Positions 1 to 12,480 of a stretch of 64,000 bases of DNA are shown here, piece after piece. The stretch comes from Paracamarosporium sp. OC-R06-R3 (taxonomy: Eukaryota; Ascomycota; Dothideomycetes; Pleosporales; Didymosphaeriaceae). The stretch lies in NCBI GenBank assembly GCA_019828545.1, contig JACVRA010000024.1, positions 372,001-436,000 on the forward strand, in the 5' to 3' direction. The notes below the pieces were generated by a model. That model saw only the letters and a program-made list of their open reading frames with translations, was not told the origin of the DNA and made no database searches. Made by a program: the position numbers and the translations under genes. Position 1 is the first letter of the stretch; every line of letters begins with the position of its first letter.

Positions 1-2055
1 AGTATGCACACGACATCGAGAGAGCATGTGCACTCTATCTCAAGCCACTACCGCTTACACTGACCCGAAGCGATCCACACTCTACGCAAATCTGGTGTGA
101 CTTTGACTTCGCCTCTCACGGAGTACATGCCGCTTTCGGGTTTTCTATCCAAAGCCGATTGCTTTTTGTATCGTCTCAAAGTGACACGGCGCTCGTTGAA
201 CGATCCACGGTCGTGCTTCGCAAAGCAGCTCGTGGTTTGCCAACCCGTCTGAAGCTAACCATCACTCTGCAGTGCGCTCTCAAATAGGTAGTCGGTAGTT
301 TCCAGGACTCGCATTCGGCAAAGCACCGCCTTGTCGTGACAAATCGTCACCGTAGCGATCTCGGTTCCTCTCCAGAGCTCACAAGCTATTGTTCCGCTGT
401 GCTGCTGGCCCGAACCGCGTCTAGGAGCGCGTTGATCAGGAACGCGCTCTAGAGAATATTGGTACCGTTGCGGCAGCTTGCTGCTGACTGCGGCTTACTG
501 TCTTCCAACGTGTGCGTCTCGGAATCTATCAGCACCTTTTTGTTCACTTGCCTCCCGTCTGACACAGCGAGCGTACCCGACGGCGCCTTGGGAATCGCGC
601 GTGACTAGTCCAGTTGCGTGGTGAGCGCTTGACCAGGCTGGCCCCAGTCTTACATCAGAATCCTGCCCAGCATTTGATGTCGTTATGCGAGGGCGAGAAT
701 GCAAATGCAGATGATAATGGACTTTGACAAGGTTGTTTATCAATCCTTTCCATCATGTGGTGTTTCTGAGACCTCCGAGATGGGTGCGTTGGGTTTCCGC
801 TGAGTCGATGCGCATGGCTGGCCCCGGAGCAGCAGTCACTTGCCACTCGAGGCAGGTTGGGCTCTTATCAACGGGGAGACGGGAAACGAGAACAGGCTCA
901 CCTTGCAAGCGTAGTCGAATATTCACAGCATGAATGTCTCGCACGCTGTGTGTATGCTAGACCGGCAGGTACGTATACGACACCAGTTTCCATCCTCTGC
1001 TACCTCAATACACGCAACTGAACTGCTATCAGGATGTCCCCTCACCGCTGACAGTCCACGCCGATCATGTCATTTTACTTCCACGCTGAGGATTGATCAC
1101 CTGCGTGCGTGCATGATAACGAAGCGCCGAGCGCTGTCGACTCGCAGGAGACACTCAGTATATGCCCTCACCGTTGGACTCATCACCGCAAAAGCAGACG
1201 AATAAAGGCTCCTCGCACGATAGATAGCATGTAGGCCAGTCTCTACGCCGAAAGATCCAGTCGTTGCAGGAACAGACGGCCCTTCCCTCGAAAATGGAAA
1301 GTGGGCTGGGTCAACGCGTCGATGATGGAATATTGGTCAGGCACATACATCGCTGCGGACTCGACTCTATGTAGCTCCTGGAGATAGATAGATATAGCCA
1401 CGTATGTCATACGTAGAACATACAAATCCAATCCAGTCCAATCCATCATCTTCCTGCGCTTTTACCTGCAGCGCATCCTATTCTCTCCTCTCCTCTCTCC
1501 TCCCAACGGAACACACCCATCCGCTCACCCAGCTAGCTAGCTCCCATCGCCCCTCGTCCCCTAAGCAAAAACCCGCACCCTGCGCTAGATAACCAGCTCG
1601 ACCTATACCCATGTACCACCGTGCCATCGCGAGTATCTTGATAGCTATACATATCGCACGCGTAGCCGCAAACGTCTCGCTCGTATAAATACAAATACAA
1701 ATACAAGATAGACTTGGGTATGTGCTGCGCTTACAGTAGAGTGGAGTATAGTATAGTACATCGGGCGTGATTCCTACTCACATAATGCAAAGATCCGCGT
1801 GTTATATCGACCATGCGTGGGATGTGGTGGGTGGGGCTACGCGGTGCTTGGTGTTGATGTGATGTGGTATACTATGTTGTTCGTACGCTGATTTTGTGCT
1901 GGGTTGGGTGGGGATGGATGCGTAGGTGGGTGGGTGTGCGTGTGTGTGTGAGGTGGATGGCGTTCGTGGGTCGTGTGTTGTGCTGGTTTGCGTCTGGGTG
2001 TGTGTGGGCGTCCGCATCTGCGTGTGTGGGCGTGGGTATGGACGGGTTGTTTGTG

Positions 2056-2085
2056 GAGGGGAGGAGAGGGGAGGAGAGGGGAGGA
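2056..2085. repeat. Tandem repeat, 10-bp unit x3
   Basis: The purine unit GAGGGGAGGA occurs three times in perfect tandem. It lies in the G-rich, strand-skewed tract at about 1830-2700. No coding frame uses it convincingly. Confidence 0.85.
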
Positions 2086-2103
2086 GCGTAGGCTATCTAG
2101 TCT

Positions 2104-2126
2104 AGCACAGCACAGCACAGCACAGC
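2104..2126. repeat. Short tandem repeat, AGCAC x4
   Basis: Four perfect copies of AGCAC are followed by a partial copy (AGC). They lie 18 bp after the purine repeat. This looks like a simple microsatellite. Confidence 0.85.
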
Positions 2127-3785
2127 GTAGTGTGAAGATAAATTCGATGCGTCCCGTCGGTGTCGCGGGTGAGGAGTGCGCCGCATAGAGGGTAAGCAGG
2201 TAGCGTAGTTCATTGCGGCTGCGGAGGAGGACGCGGAGGGGATGCGCTGGTTGGTTGCGTTGCTTACGGGGTATGTTGACGTGCTTTGATTGATGTACGG
2301 TTTTGTACGCACGCTTGATTCAGTGACGGCGGTGTAGGGATGTGTTGACTAACGAGACGAAATACAGGTTTTTCTTTTGGGGTGATTAAAGCGGGGTGGG
2401 ATGGGAATGTTTCTGAGGAGGATGTTGTGGCGTGGCTGGTATGTCGTGCTGTGTAGATACACGGGGAGGATCGGGTGGGCGTGCGACGTGCGCTTGTGTT
2501 CTGGTGTTTGGATGGGGAGGTTGGGTGAGAGGGTTGTGGTTTGTTTAGACTAGGGTTGGACGTGTTGGGTTGGATTTGATAGTAGATCGGTGAGGAAGGC
2601 GGGTGGGGTGGGGTTGGTTGGTGTGCGTGTGCGGTGGGATATGTAGCTAGACATGTAGTTGTTATTCCTTTTTTCAATCAGAGGGTTCATGCTTGGTGGT
2701 AGGGTGGGATAACAAATAAGGGAGCGGATATAGTATGTCTAAGGATTTGCTGTGTGACGTGGATATGTTTGGGGATATCTTGTAGGTTATAAAGGACATG
2801 GGGACGAGGTGGGGAGGCTGAGTTGTTTGATATAACGTCATTTGAGATGACGAAATCGGTTCTGCTTTTTCCTTGTTCAAGAAGGGCGTCCCGTTGGGTT
2901 CTTTCGGTTGATGGTATACGTATGGTGGTGAAGTATGGTGGTCTGTTAAATATAGAAGTTAAGTGAGACAGACACAGGGATGGTCGAGAGTCGAAGAGCG
3001 GTTAGTTTAGGCAGAACAAGTGCAGATGATGATTTTTTCTATTCTGATGCCTTCTTTCGACGTGAGATGTGAATGAATAGCATACGTGGAGAGAATGATC
3101 TAGGTTCGGGGGAAGGTTGGACTCTTTGTGTATGCGGCGGGAAAATGACTAATCCTAGTTCTAAAAATGGGAGTAGGCTAAGGTAGGGGTGTTATGTCGG
3201 GCTGTTTTCTGCTCCTTCGAGACTGCATGAGACCATGTTCTACGCTATGGATATCGCCTTGTGATTGCAGCCTTCAACTGCACAGTTCGCTATGAGACAT
3301 CCGTGATAGCGTTTGTGTTGAACTCGACAACCTCGTCCTTTTACTACATACATGTCTGTTCCAACGCGGAGCTGTCCACCGTCCATGGTTCGTCATTTAC
3401 CCCAATAGCTAAACCTGTTTCTCATCATCCCTTCATTCAAGAGCAAGGGTTCAAGCCAGTACGCCAATCGGCTGATATATACAGATTATTCTTGTGTAGA
3501 ACAACGGCTTCGGTATTGGGCTTGTAATCACTGCGTTAGACCAACTGGCTCTTTTTAATCAGTTTACAATCCTTAGAATTCCGGCTGAACTTGTGCTCAA
3601 ATTGCAGCATAAACAAGTCTGCGTTTAGCGGTTCGGTAGGCTATTGCGCTTCATGAGCAGGAAGAAATAAATGCCTTAGCCAGAGCGTGAGGGGGTAGGT
3701 CTGGGGGCCTCTGAAGAAAACATTGTTAGAGCAGAATAAAGGTAGGCTCAGTCCTTTAAGTAGAGCGTGGAAAATAACAGTATGG

Positions 3786-3903
3786 CGTATAAGTCTTATT
3801 CGACTGCACGGTTGGGAGGAGTTCTTGCGGCCGATGCTACAAAGATCTAGCGTTGTCGTTTATCATACTATTGTCAGTATGATCAGATTATAAGACTTAT
3901 ACG
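3786..3903. repeat. Inverted repeat with 14-bp arms (MITE-like)
   Basis: CGTATAAGTCTTAT (3786-3799) is perfectly inverted at 3890-3903, giving a 118-bp unit. Just inside the right arm is a second perfect stem, ATCATACT (3862-3869) with AGTATGAT (3876-3883) and a 6-nt loop. The size and terminal inversion resemble a miniature inverted-repeat element. No clear target-site duplication is visible, so chance or a regulatory palindrome remains possible. Confidence 0.4.
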
Positions 3904-5519
3904 GGATGTTGAGTGGCTGTCTCGAGAGACGTGAGTGTAGTATTTTTTATAATATCTGTTGAGACCGGAAGTTCTCTGAAACATCACAGGGTATCTCATC
4001 TCTTCGATGTTGGATCAGAATTCTCACTTTATCTACAAATTTTTGAGCGTCATAGATGATGGGAGTAGAAAAGAAAAAGAAGACTCGGTCTCACGGGAAT
4101 AACTATACTGTTATTCATGTGTTAGATCACTTACCACTCTTTTAGCTAATGTATTTTGAAGTTAGACGTCTTTCATTGAATTCATATCAACCTGCTTGTT
4201 TCCAAACACTCACAAGAACCTTCTATTAGCCTAAGACTCCTGTTTGATGCGGTATTTTAGCAGTCAGCCAATACATAGCAAAATTCCAGTTACATTTTCA
4301 CAGCCGTGCGTAACTCTATGTGGTAGTCAGTCAAAATACAGCTTGTACCATCCTCAAACATGCTGATCAAAGCTGGTGATATGGCTGGGCCCAGAGTCCG
4401 AAGAGATGAGTTCCAGGCATCGGTCGAGTATTAAAACATATACGGTCACAGAGTCCCACACTACCCATATTGAGTAACTGCACAGCATTAGGATACTTGC
4501 CCTAGTAATGTAGTACTGCATTATGCTACATTCATCTTGGTTCCAACGTTCTACGCGACAGCCGGTGGGACACATCGTTTGAAGACATTTTTGCGAGACA
4601 GGTCAAATCGTTGCTCGTTCTCTGTCTCCACGAATCTTATTTCAAACAGATTTGTGGTTGCCTGATTCAGGGTACGGTCCTCGAGTATGACTAAATCCCA
4701 TACACACACCAACGGCCGATAGCCACCCCTAAACCGCACCTCGCACAACACTGGCGCAAACCCCTGCAACATCTTGGTCTCGCCACCTCAGCCATCGGAA
4801 CCCAGTCGCCAGGTACAAACCCCTCGCAACGTCGGCACGACATGCGACCATGTGAACGGAGCACGCCCTAAACAATAGTCGTTACCCATCCGAAACACCA
4901 ATCGGAGAAACCGGTTGAGAATGGTTGCGCAAACATGAGCCCCTAAACGAGGTGGAACTGATTGTGCAACCTGCAGGCTCAACACGAAGGGGTCCGGGCG
5001 AAGGAGGCAACAGGGCGCCTGACGTGGGACAAGATCGCTGGTGTACTGGACGGACAGGATCGGTGGAGGTGTCACGCTGCTATGGGCGAAAGCGGTGGAA
5101 CATGCGTATGTGTGGAGCGGGGTTGTTGCGAGGTAGGGGCGTGTGTTTTATTTGTGGGACGGAGTGCTAGCTGTGAGAAGACTGTGTAGTTGATTGTTAA
5201 TATTGGAGAACTAATATAGAAGATCAATGTGTTGGCCCTTTGTCAGGTAAGCCATACTCAGAACTGTACACACCAAAGCACAATGACATTGACGAATGGA
5301 ATGTGACGTCGAATGGGGAAGGTCGGAGATATGTGCAATGTAGCCAAGCGCTAAACTCTCCGCGAATTGTCCGGAGCCTCAATCCAAGCCTTCATGCAGG
5401 GCAGCGAAATCCTGGTAGCCTACCCACAAGCATGTCAGCAATATAGAAAGCTCAAGTATACCCAGCCACACTGTAACACCTTCGTTAACAGCTACCTCTT
5501 GAGCGAAGATACACCCAGT

Positions 5520-6072
5520 ATGAGCGCCAAAGAGCTCCTGAACCTTCCCCCCTTCGACGCTTCAAATGCGCGGACCTACAATGCCATCTGTCATTGCGGT
5601 ACCGTCAAGTACAACGTGACGCTCTCGCCGCCACTGGAGCAACAGAAGATTGTTGAGTGTAACTGTTCGATCTGCTCACGCAACGGCTACCTCCTCGTGT
5701 ACCCGCAACGCGAACACGTCAAGATCACAAGCGGCCAAGACGCACTTAGGATATACACCTTCGGACCCAAAATGAACTTGCATCACTTCTGTGGCCGTTG
5801 TGGGAGCGCTGTATTCTTTGACCCGCAATTGCCGAAGCGCGGCGAGTCAGTTGATATTATGGGGATCAATGTGCGTATTGGATGTCATGAAGGCATATTG
5901 CCATGCTAAAATATCTTATAGATTCGAATGTTTAAGGATATCAAGGTGAATGACTTCCCGACATTGCAGGTTGATGGGTGGTATGTAGGCCCAAGACAGT
6001 CTTCTACTCTAGACACTTACACGTTTTCATAGGAACGGACGGCCATTTGTGGATTCGGACTATCTCAAATGA
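5520..6072 (+). CDS. GFA/CENP-V domain protein (Mss4-like fold)
   Basis: Three exons (5520-5870, 5922-5980, 6033-6072) give about 149 aa. The family is the glutathione-dependent formaldehyde-activating enzyme (GFA, CENP-V) domain, which binds zinc through cysteine pairs. Visible zinc motifs are CHCG near residue 25, CNCSIC near residues 44-49, and FCGRCGS in the second half. The spliced end reads VDGWNGRPF, a typical GFA C-terminus, which supports both introns (51 and 52 nt). The start is the ATG opening MSAKELL; the frame is open upstream but shows nothing conserved. Substrate is unknown: most fungal members are uncharacterised, and formaldehyde scavenging should not be assumed. Confidence 0.85.
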
Positions 6073-6402
6073 AAGGATGCAGATTATGTTCTTTGCTAGT
6101 TGGATGCGACGATGCGTGGAGGATACCCAAGTGGAAGGTTTCAATTGCCGAAGAGGACGTTGAGGGAGGCAACATCTTCACTTGTGTACTAAATCAAACC
6201 AATCAATGTGTATTTGCTTTCAGACTTTCAATGGCTTCTATCTAGTGTATACTAAAGTGTCAAAGTAGGAATTAGTGAAGTTATTCTGTAGGCGAAGGAT
6301 CCAAATGCCAAGAAATTCGTGCCTCGGTGCGGGCGGGCTTCTATCGAGCTCCAACTTTTTTGATCTCAACATCTACCGCTCCAGGGAGACAAAACGTTCA
6401 AG

Positions 6403-7379
6403 ATGCTGCGCCCGCGCTTTCGCATCAACGCTTCCTTGATCACACAGCGAGCTGGTTCCCAAAGCCGGCATCCGATACGATTCAATTCCTCACAAGCTCC
6501 GAGCTCTACTGCACCAACTGCGAAGCCACGCCGCTCGCGCCTACTTTACGCATGGTACGGCCTCGTCCTATTCGGCGGCGTTTCTGCCGGCCTCACGGTC
6601 CGCAATTTCGTCAGCCCCTCGCTTCCCATCCCTGGCAGCCGGGAGGATGAACTCATGCTCGCCGCGCTCAGCTCCGATGTCGAACAGCTCGATGTTGTGA
6701 AGTTCATGCGATCACGGCTTGGATCCGTCGATGGTGGCAGCGACGCCAATGGGCAGAAAGGATGGGTGGAGCTGGACTTTGAGACACACATCACCGAGTC
6801 GAAGGACGGTGGGCACCACAAGACGCGAACGATAACGGGACAAACATTAGCTGGGAGCAAGGGACTGGGTGTGCAAAAGGCATTTTGGAATGCAGATACC
6901 AAGGAGTTAGTCGCTGTCGTGTGGATTGGGACGGCATTGAGCGGGTGGCCGACGCTCGCCCATGGAGGAGCCATTACAACTATCTTCAAAGACTGCATGT
7001 CCAGGATGGTTGCAGGGCCTGATGTATCAATCGGTAGGTCATTCCAGACTGCAATTCCAAACCACCAAGTACTAAAGGCATTTACGCAGACTCGATTGCA
7101 CAACCAACGTCCATGAGTGTCACCTTCGCCAAGCCCACGTACAGCACAAACTTCTACGTCCTTCGCGCCAACTACTCAAAACCGAATCTTCCACAAACCG
7201 CGCCGCCGCCGGACCCAGACCCGGCGCCTGCGAAGTCATGGCTACCTTCGTGGAAGGATCTCACGAAAAAGGAACAACCTACAGAGGGGAAGAAGACGGT
7301 GGAGCTCATCGGCACACTGGAAAGTATTGATGGAGAACTGTGTGTAAGAGTTAAAGGCACATTCCCGGTATCGAGTTAA
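6403..7379 (+). CDS. Mitochondrial hotdog-fold thioesterase (FMP10/THEM4-like)
   Basis: Two exons (6403-7033, 7090-7379) with a 56-nt phase-1 intron encode about 306 aa. The first 45 residues are basic and Ser/Ala-rich, as in a mitochondrial presequence, and are followed by a hydrophobic stretch (LLYAWYGLVLFGGVSAGL) that could be an inner-membrane anchor. The rest matches the 4HBT/hotdog thioesterase family. The segment GWPTLAHGGAITT carries the HGG motif at the start of the central helix, and MSVTFAKPTYSTNFYVLRA is a typical following strand region. Length and layout resemble yeast Fmp10, a mitochondrial protein of unknown function. An acyl-CoA substrate is inferred only. Confidence 0.85.
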
Positions 7380-9487
7380 AGCGGATAGATGGACCATGTA
7401 CATATACACAGTGATACCCAGGCTCTCATAGGCCTCTATTTCGGTTATTAATCTATTAACACTTTGGGAGCAAGTGGCCGGATGTAGTGCTTGATGTATG
7501 CTTGTTGTGATTCTGTGCAGAGCTAGAGGGATTAGCAGCTTCAGGGAGGATGTACGCGGGCTCGTGGTGCGAGGATAGGAGCACTTTTGGCTCACCAAGC
7601 CCACTTTGCTGTTGAGATGCGATACCTGGATCTTATTGGCCAAGATCAAGCTCGAGCAATTCTGGAGATAGGTAGAGCAGACCACGGCGGATAACGAACT
7701 TCCTCATGGGTGGATCAACATTCGCAGTAACTTACCTAGGGTTCATTCACTCCTTGCTCTGAACCGTCAACCAGTTCAAAAATACGTTGTTAAGCTGCGA
7801 CCTCACATCTTTCTTCAGCAGACATACCCACTGATCAGCGACAAAAGAAATGGCCAACATGATATGACAGGGAAATGCTTGCAATGTCAGTACGATAGCA
7901 CTCTATAGTAAGTTGTTCTGGATCTTGTAAGATACTAAATTGAGAAGAAGTGCGCTGCATTGATGGCAGGCTCCTGAATCGATCACTGTGGCCGCTAAAA
8001 TCGTCATTAGCTTGCCCCATACATAGGCGTCCTTGTAAATATTCAAAATCAGGGCTGTAGCCTCAAAATGGCACCTGCTAGTGCGGCCGATCAGCCGTCA
8101 TTGCCGGGATGACGGCAGTGGCCCCGCAGGGACACGCAAAGCACACGTGCGTGATTGCATGCATCGTTCCAGACTAATATTGACCGCTCGTTTGCTTGGC
8201 GAGTGAGTGGCTGGGAGCTCACATCGTCGATACAACACTGTCTAGGAAGTGCGCGGATGCACGCCAGCTCTCAGGAAGCCTGGAGAATTTGGAACGTCGG
8301 AGGGCACACATAATATGTCAGAGGATGAGGGAATCACCGGATTGCATGTAGTTCGTGATACTAGCTTGTTATTGATTCCTAGTGATGACGGTGTTGATAG
8401 CATTGAAATGATGTTGTTCCGTGGAACAAGACGTGCTAAGGCAAGGTACGAGAAGTATCCCCATATTCGATTCAGGAATCTGTGTGAACGATGTCGGGTG
8501 CGAACAGAAGAAGGTCTATGCACATCGTATGATCCTGAGTCACACACCGCACTTTGTAGATGTGAATGTGGCGCCGAGTAGCTGCCGGCATGAACCATTC
8601 CAAGAAGCGCGGTCAACGACGTCGCGGATGCCGGCAGTTAAGTGCACGTAAAACTTGTAGACGAACATGTCATCCAACACTCTGCCGCTATATGTTGATC
8701 GCAGGCCAGGATCCGATCCCAAGGATCGGGTTCCAAGGCCTCGTCTCGCATCTGCCATGACAGATTGTTCGAGCGCTAACCTGGCATGGCTAAACGCCAT
8801 CTTTAGCTTTCGGTTGATTGCATGCAAGCCTGTCGTGTAACCGAAGCTGTGACTGCACTGTGAATGTCTTCATACTTGTATGACAAGCGTGATTGCCCTG
8901 CCGTTCAGAGATGATTGAAGTCGATGATTGCATTGAAAATTCAACCACTCGCTTGAATTGTGAACTAGTGTTGTCTTGTGCTGCGGCGCGCGTTCTTATG
9001 ACCGGTCCGTGGAGCAGTGTAGACCAGGAGGACTAGTGCCGAAAGTCTACCTTCCTCCATGACTAGTGTCTTAGGTTCGCGCTTTCCCCAGACATTGGTC
9101 TCTGTCCTGGCTTCAAAATGCCAGTCACGCCCGCAGCACCTGCTTCCCGGATACATATCCTCCTCCTGCTTTGAGTTCTGTCACTTACACTCAACTTTCC
9201 CCACATGATGCTAACTTCACCCACGCACCGCTAGGCCAAGGTCGTTGGTGGTCAGCTTTTTGTATATTGACTTTAAGCATCCATTACCCCGTTGCCGGAA
9301 TACCCATCGCTCGTTCACGCAGTTTGGCCCTCGCGCCCCAAGATAGGTAGTACGGTAGTCAAGAGGAACTCTTACTTCTATCCGCTGGCCATCGTTGAGG
9401 TAGCTAGCCCTGCGCCGCGACAGCTGAACTGTATATCGATTTTCCACTCCACCATCTAGCGTCGACCGAACCGTAAAATTGTACAAC
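7380..9487. other. Intergenic, no supported gene
   Basis: This 2.1 kb between the thioesterase and the TRP-like channel holds only short frames without family signatures. A frame at 8249-8581 (110 codons) has an ATG but no recognisable domain or splice pattern. The last 200 bp should contain the promoter and 5' UTR of the channel gene. Confidence 0.5.
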
Positions 9488-12480
9488 ATGGCTCTACGGA
9501 CCCCTCGAAGATCTCTCTTTACGCTCTTGTTCACGGTTCTAGCACTCCTCAGCCCTGTTGTTTCTGCTGCAAAAGAAGGATATGTAGTCGGGACAATCGA
9601 TGGGCAAGAGTATCTGGTTCCGGTTGACCGGAGACCCTCTCTGTATACAAAGGACTATGGCGACTGCATGGGAGGAAGCCTTATCAACGTGACCCGCTTC
9701 GATGCTGCATATTATAAGGACAACATGACGATACTTTTTCACCTTGGCGGCGAAACAGCATTGAAAAACGAAACCATCATGAGTATGTTGTTTTGTTGCT
9801 TGATCTAGAGAAAGTGAGCTAACACAGGCAGTGTACATTGGCGTCTTTGCTTACGGAGAGTCGCGGTTCGATCTGACGTTCAATCCGTGCAGTGCAAATA
9901 TCGCAAGGTAAGGAGCAGGTCATTGTTATGAGAACAGTCCTAACGAATGTTAGCGCATGTCCAGTTCAGGCGGGTACCCCCATTGAAGCAAGCGGTATCA
10001 TACCTATCAGCCCGAACGACGTCTCTGGCATCCCCACTATCGCACTGTCTATCCCAGATTTCGAAGGCCAAGCCATTCTCAGAATTTTCTCCAATTCTAC
10101 TCAGAGCGAAATTGGCTGCTACTCCGGTGTGGTGACAAACGGGAGTTCATTCTCCCAGCCAGTATGGGTCAGTTCCATCTTGGGAGTGTTTACCCTCATT
10201 GCTGTCCTTGCTTCTTTTGCTACTGCAATATACGGAGAAAACGTATCGGAAATGCGCAAGCATTATGCTCACTCCTTTTCGGTCTCGATTGTCTTCGCCG
10301 TTTGGCAGCACATCTATTTCACTGGGGCGCTTTCTTTGAATTGGCCTAGCGTGCTCGTCGCTTTCTGGAACAACTACGCATGGGCTGGGGGAATAGTATA
10401 CTCAGAGGCCATGCAGAACACAATCAACGATTTCATTGGCAGCAATAAAGGCAATACCTCGCATGTGGGTGCTGCTGGAACAGACGTTGCAGATCCCAGC
10501 CTTGGAGGCGGTTTCGATATCCAAAAGATCTACAGGCGGGACGGTTTCACCAACAACGTCGATGTTCCGGGGTTGAACGACACGCTTGTGCATCGTTTCG
10601 GAAAAACCATGACCAAGAGGCAACTTTTCGAGGAAACGATGATGAAGAGGGACTTCGCAGATGGCTCGAGTGGATCTTCCTGGTTTGGTCACCCTGTGAA
10701 ACCTGGCCTTCCATTGCCGGGCAATTACTCTGGTTTTGCTGGTACGCTTGCTCAGAACAACATTCCAGCTTCGAATGCCTTCATGACAGGTTTTTTATGG
10801 TTCCTTGTTCTGGTCGCGGGAGTCATCGTCTCCGTGGCAGCATTCAAGCTCGTCGTCGAGGGCATGAGCGCGTTGAAGGTAGTGAAACGGGATCGATTAC
10901 TCTACTTTCGGAGGCACTGGCTCGGATACACCACGGTTGCCGTCCTTCGCACTCTCTTTATTGGCTTCTTCATGCTCATTTTCTTGACTCTTTTTCAGTT
11001 CAGCTACCTCGCCTCGTCCGGACCGGTTGCCGTTGCTTGTGTGGTCTTTCTCATTATGCTCCTTGGACTAGGCGGCTCAGCTGGATATGCATGCTTCTAC
11101 AGGATCAAGTTCGGACGTTACATGTCCGAGCCAGACCGGCTGAACATTGAAAAGAAGAGGCTATTAAAAGTATTTCCATGGTACAGATTCGAACGGAATA
11201 GCGAATCCCCACGCTCAGAGGATAAGACATACGTCGGCTCGATGCCATGGTGGAGGATTAGTCCGGCCTCCGAGGAGAAGTCGATACATGACGATGAAGA
11301 ATTTACAAAGAAATTTGGATGGCTTGCTGCTCGCTTCCGTAGGACGAGATGGTGGTCTTTCTCTGCCTGGCTCGTGTACGAATTTGTCCGCGCCTGCTTC
11401 CTGGCTGGGGCTTCCAGATCACCGATGGTGCAGGTTTTCGGTCTGCTAGTGGTTGAAATCATCGCATTCGTCGGGATGGTCATCCTGCGACCGTTTGAAG
11501 GTCAGCGATTGAACGTCATTGCTGTCTACTTCCTCGGATTCAGCAAAGTTGTTACTGTCGGACTATCCGCCGCGTTTGACCTCCGCTTTGGTCTCCCACG
11601 AATCCTCGCAACAGTTATTGGCATCGTAATTATTGTCATCCAAGGCCTGCTGACGATCGCTGTCCTGATCTGCATCATTCTAGGGGCCATTTCGAGTTAC
11701 ATGTCGGTCATGCGCAATCGAGACACATTTCATCCGAAGAGGTGGACCCAAATTCGCGGAAAATACTATGACCACTTGGACTTCAAGGTGAAGGATATTC
11801 CGCGGCCACCGAAAGCCAAGCCGGAAGCTGTAGCTGAGCCACTTATTGTGGAGCCAGAGGTACCGAAAGGACCATACTTCGCTGTGAGCAACGTCCGGCG
11901 AATGGCCAAGGTTGAAGACGAGGATGAAGAATTTATGAAAGAGATCAGCGGCGATTCATCGGCTTCTCGGTTGACTTTAGGTCAACCCAATCGCGAATCA
12001 TCTAACGGGACCCCGGTGGGCCGTCATAGATCTCCGAGCATCCGGTCTAACATGTCATACTCAAGTCTGCCGCACGGTGCACGCGTACATCGTGCAAGCT
12101 GGAGTACTCAAGACTTTGCCGAACACTTTGTGCCGACGGGCTCAAGAAGGCTGAGCAGCAACCCGCTGTATGCCCCAGAAGGAGGCAGTCGCTTCACGAG
12201 CAATGGTGTGCCTCCGCTGATCACTCGCCTGTCGAGCGGAGAAAGTGCAGCACGACAGCCAAGCCCGCTCAGCGCAGGTGTTACTCGATCCATCACGCCG
12301 GTGGGATCTCCAAGCCTAGGACAAACTACCACAAGCCCTATCCCTCGGCCTACAGGTACGCCCAGAGGCAGGGTGTCTGGTGGGTCAAGGCCACAGTTGC
12401 AGACCCTAGTCAGCGAATCGTACATTCCCACTCTTCCGACGACTACGCGCGCCATGGACGTAACGAAAGAACTGCAGTGA
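9488..12480 (+). CDS. TRP-like ion channel, Flc/Pkd2 family (ML-like domain plus TRP)
   Basis: Three exons (9488-9782, 9832-9907, 9954-12480; introns 49 and 46 nt) give about 965 aa. Residues 1-27 form a signal peptide ending VVSA. The following lumenal part has paired cysteines and N-glycosylation sequons, as in the ML-like TRP_N domain. About nine hydrophobic helices follow, for example WVSSILGVFTLIAVLASF, the WFLVLVAGVIVSVAAF segment, and several between about residues 470 and 700. This matches fungal TRP-like proteins such as yeast Flc1-3 and fission yeast Pkd2, linked to FAD transport, calcium and cell-wall integrity. The last 200 residues are Ser/Pro-rich and cytosolic. The glycine-rich insert between the first and second helix groups is long. 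The splice joins restore one continuous frame. Confidence 0.88.

Larger units (their letters stand above)
1..5519. other. Gene-poor region, no supported gene
   Basis: I see no convincing coding region in this 5.5 kb. Open frames here are short, many lack an ATG, and their translations are low-complexity. About 1450-1600 is pyrimidine-rich. About 1830-2700 is strongly G/T-rich on the plus strand, which creates long Pro/Thr/His-rich shadow frames on the minus strand. About 2900-4900 is more AT-rich. Small repeats are listed separately. It could hold noncoding transcripts or the flank of a gene to the left. Confidence 0.5.

Noticed and set aside
1890..2090. Possible G-quadruplex
   Set aside because: G-runs are frequent, but I could not find four runs of three or more within normal loop spacing.
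2264..2677. 137-codon minus-strand frame rich in Pro/Thr/His
   Set aside because: It is the low-complexity complement of the G/T-skewed tract, with no domain or splice support.
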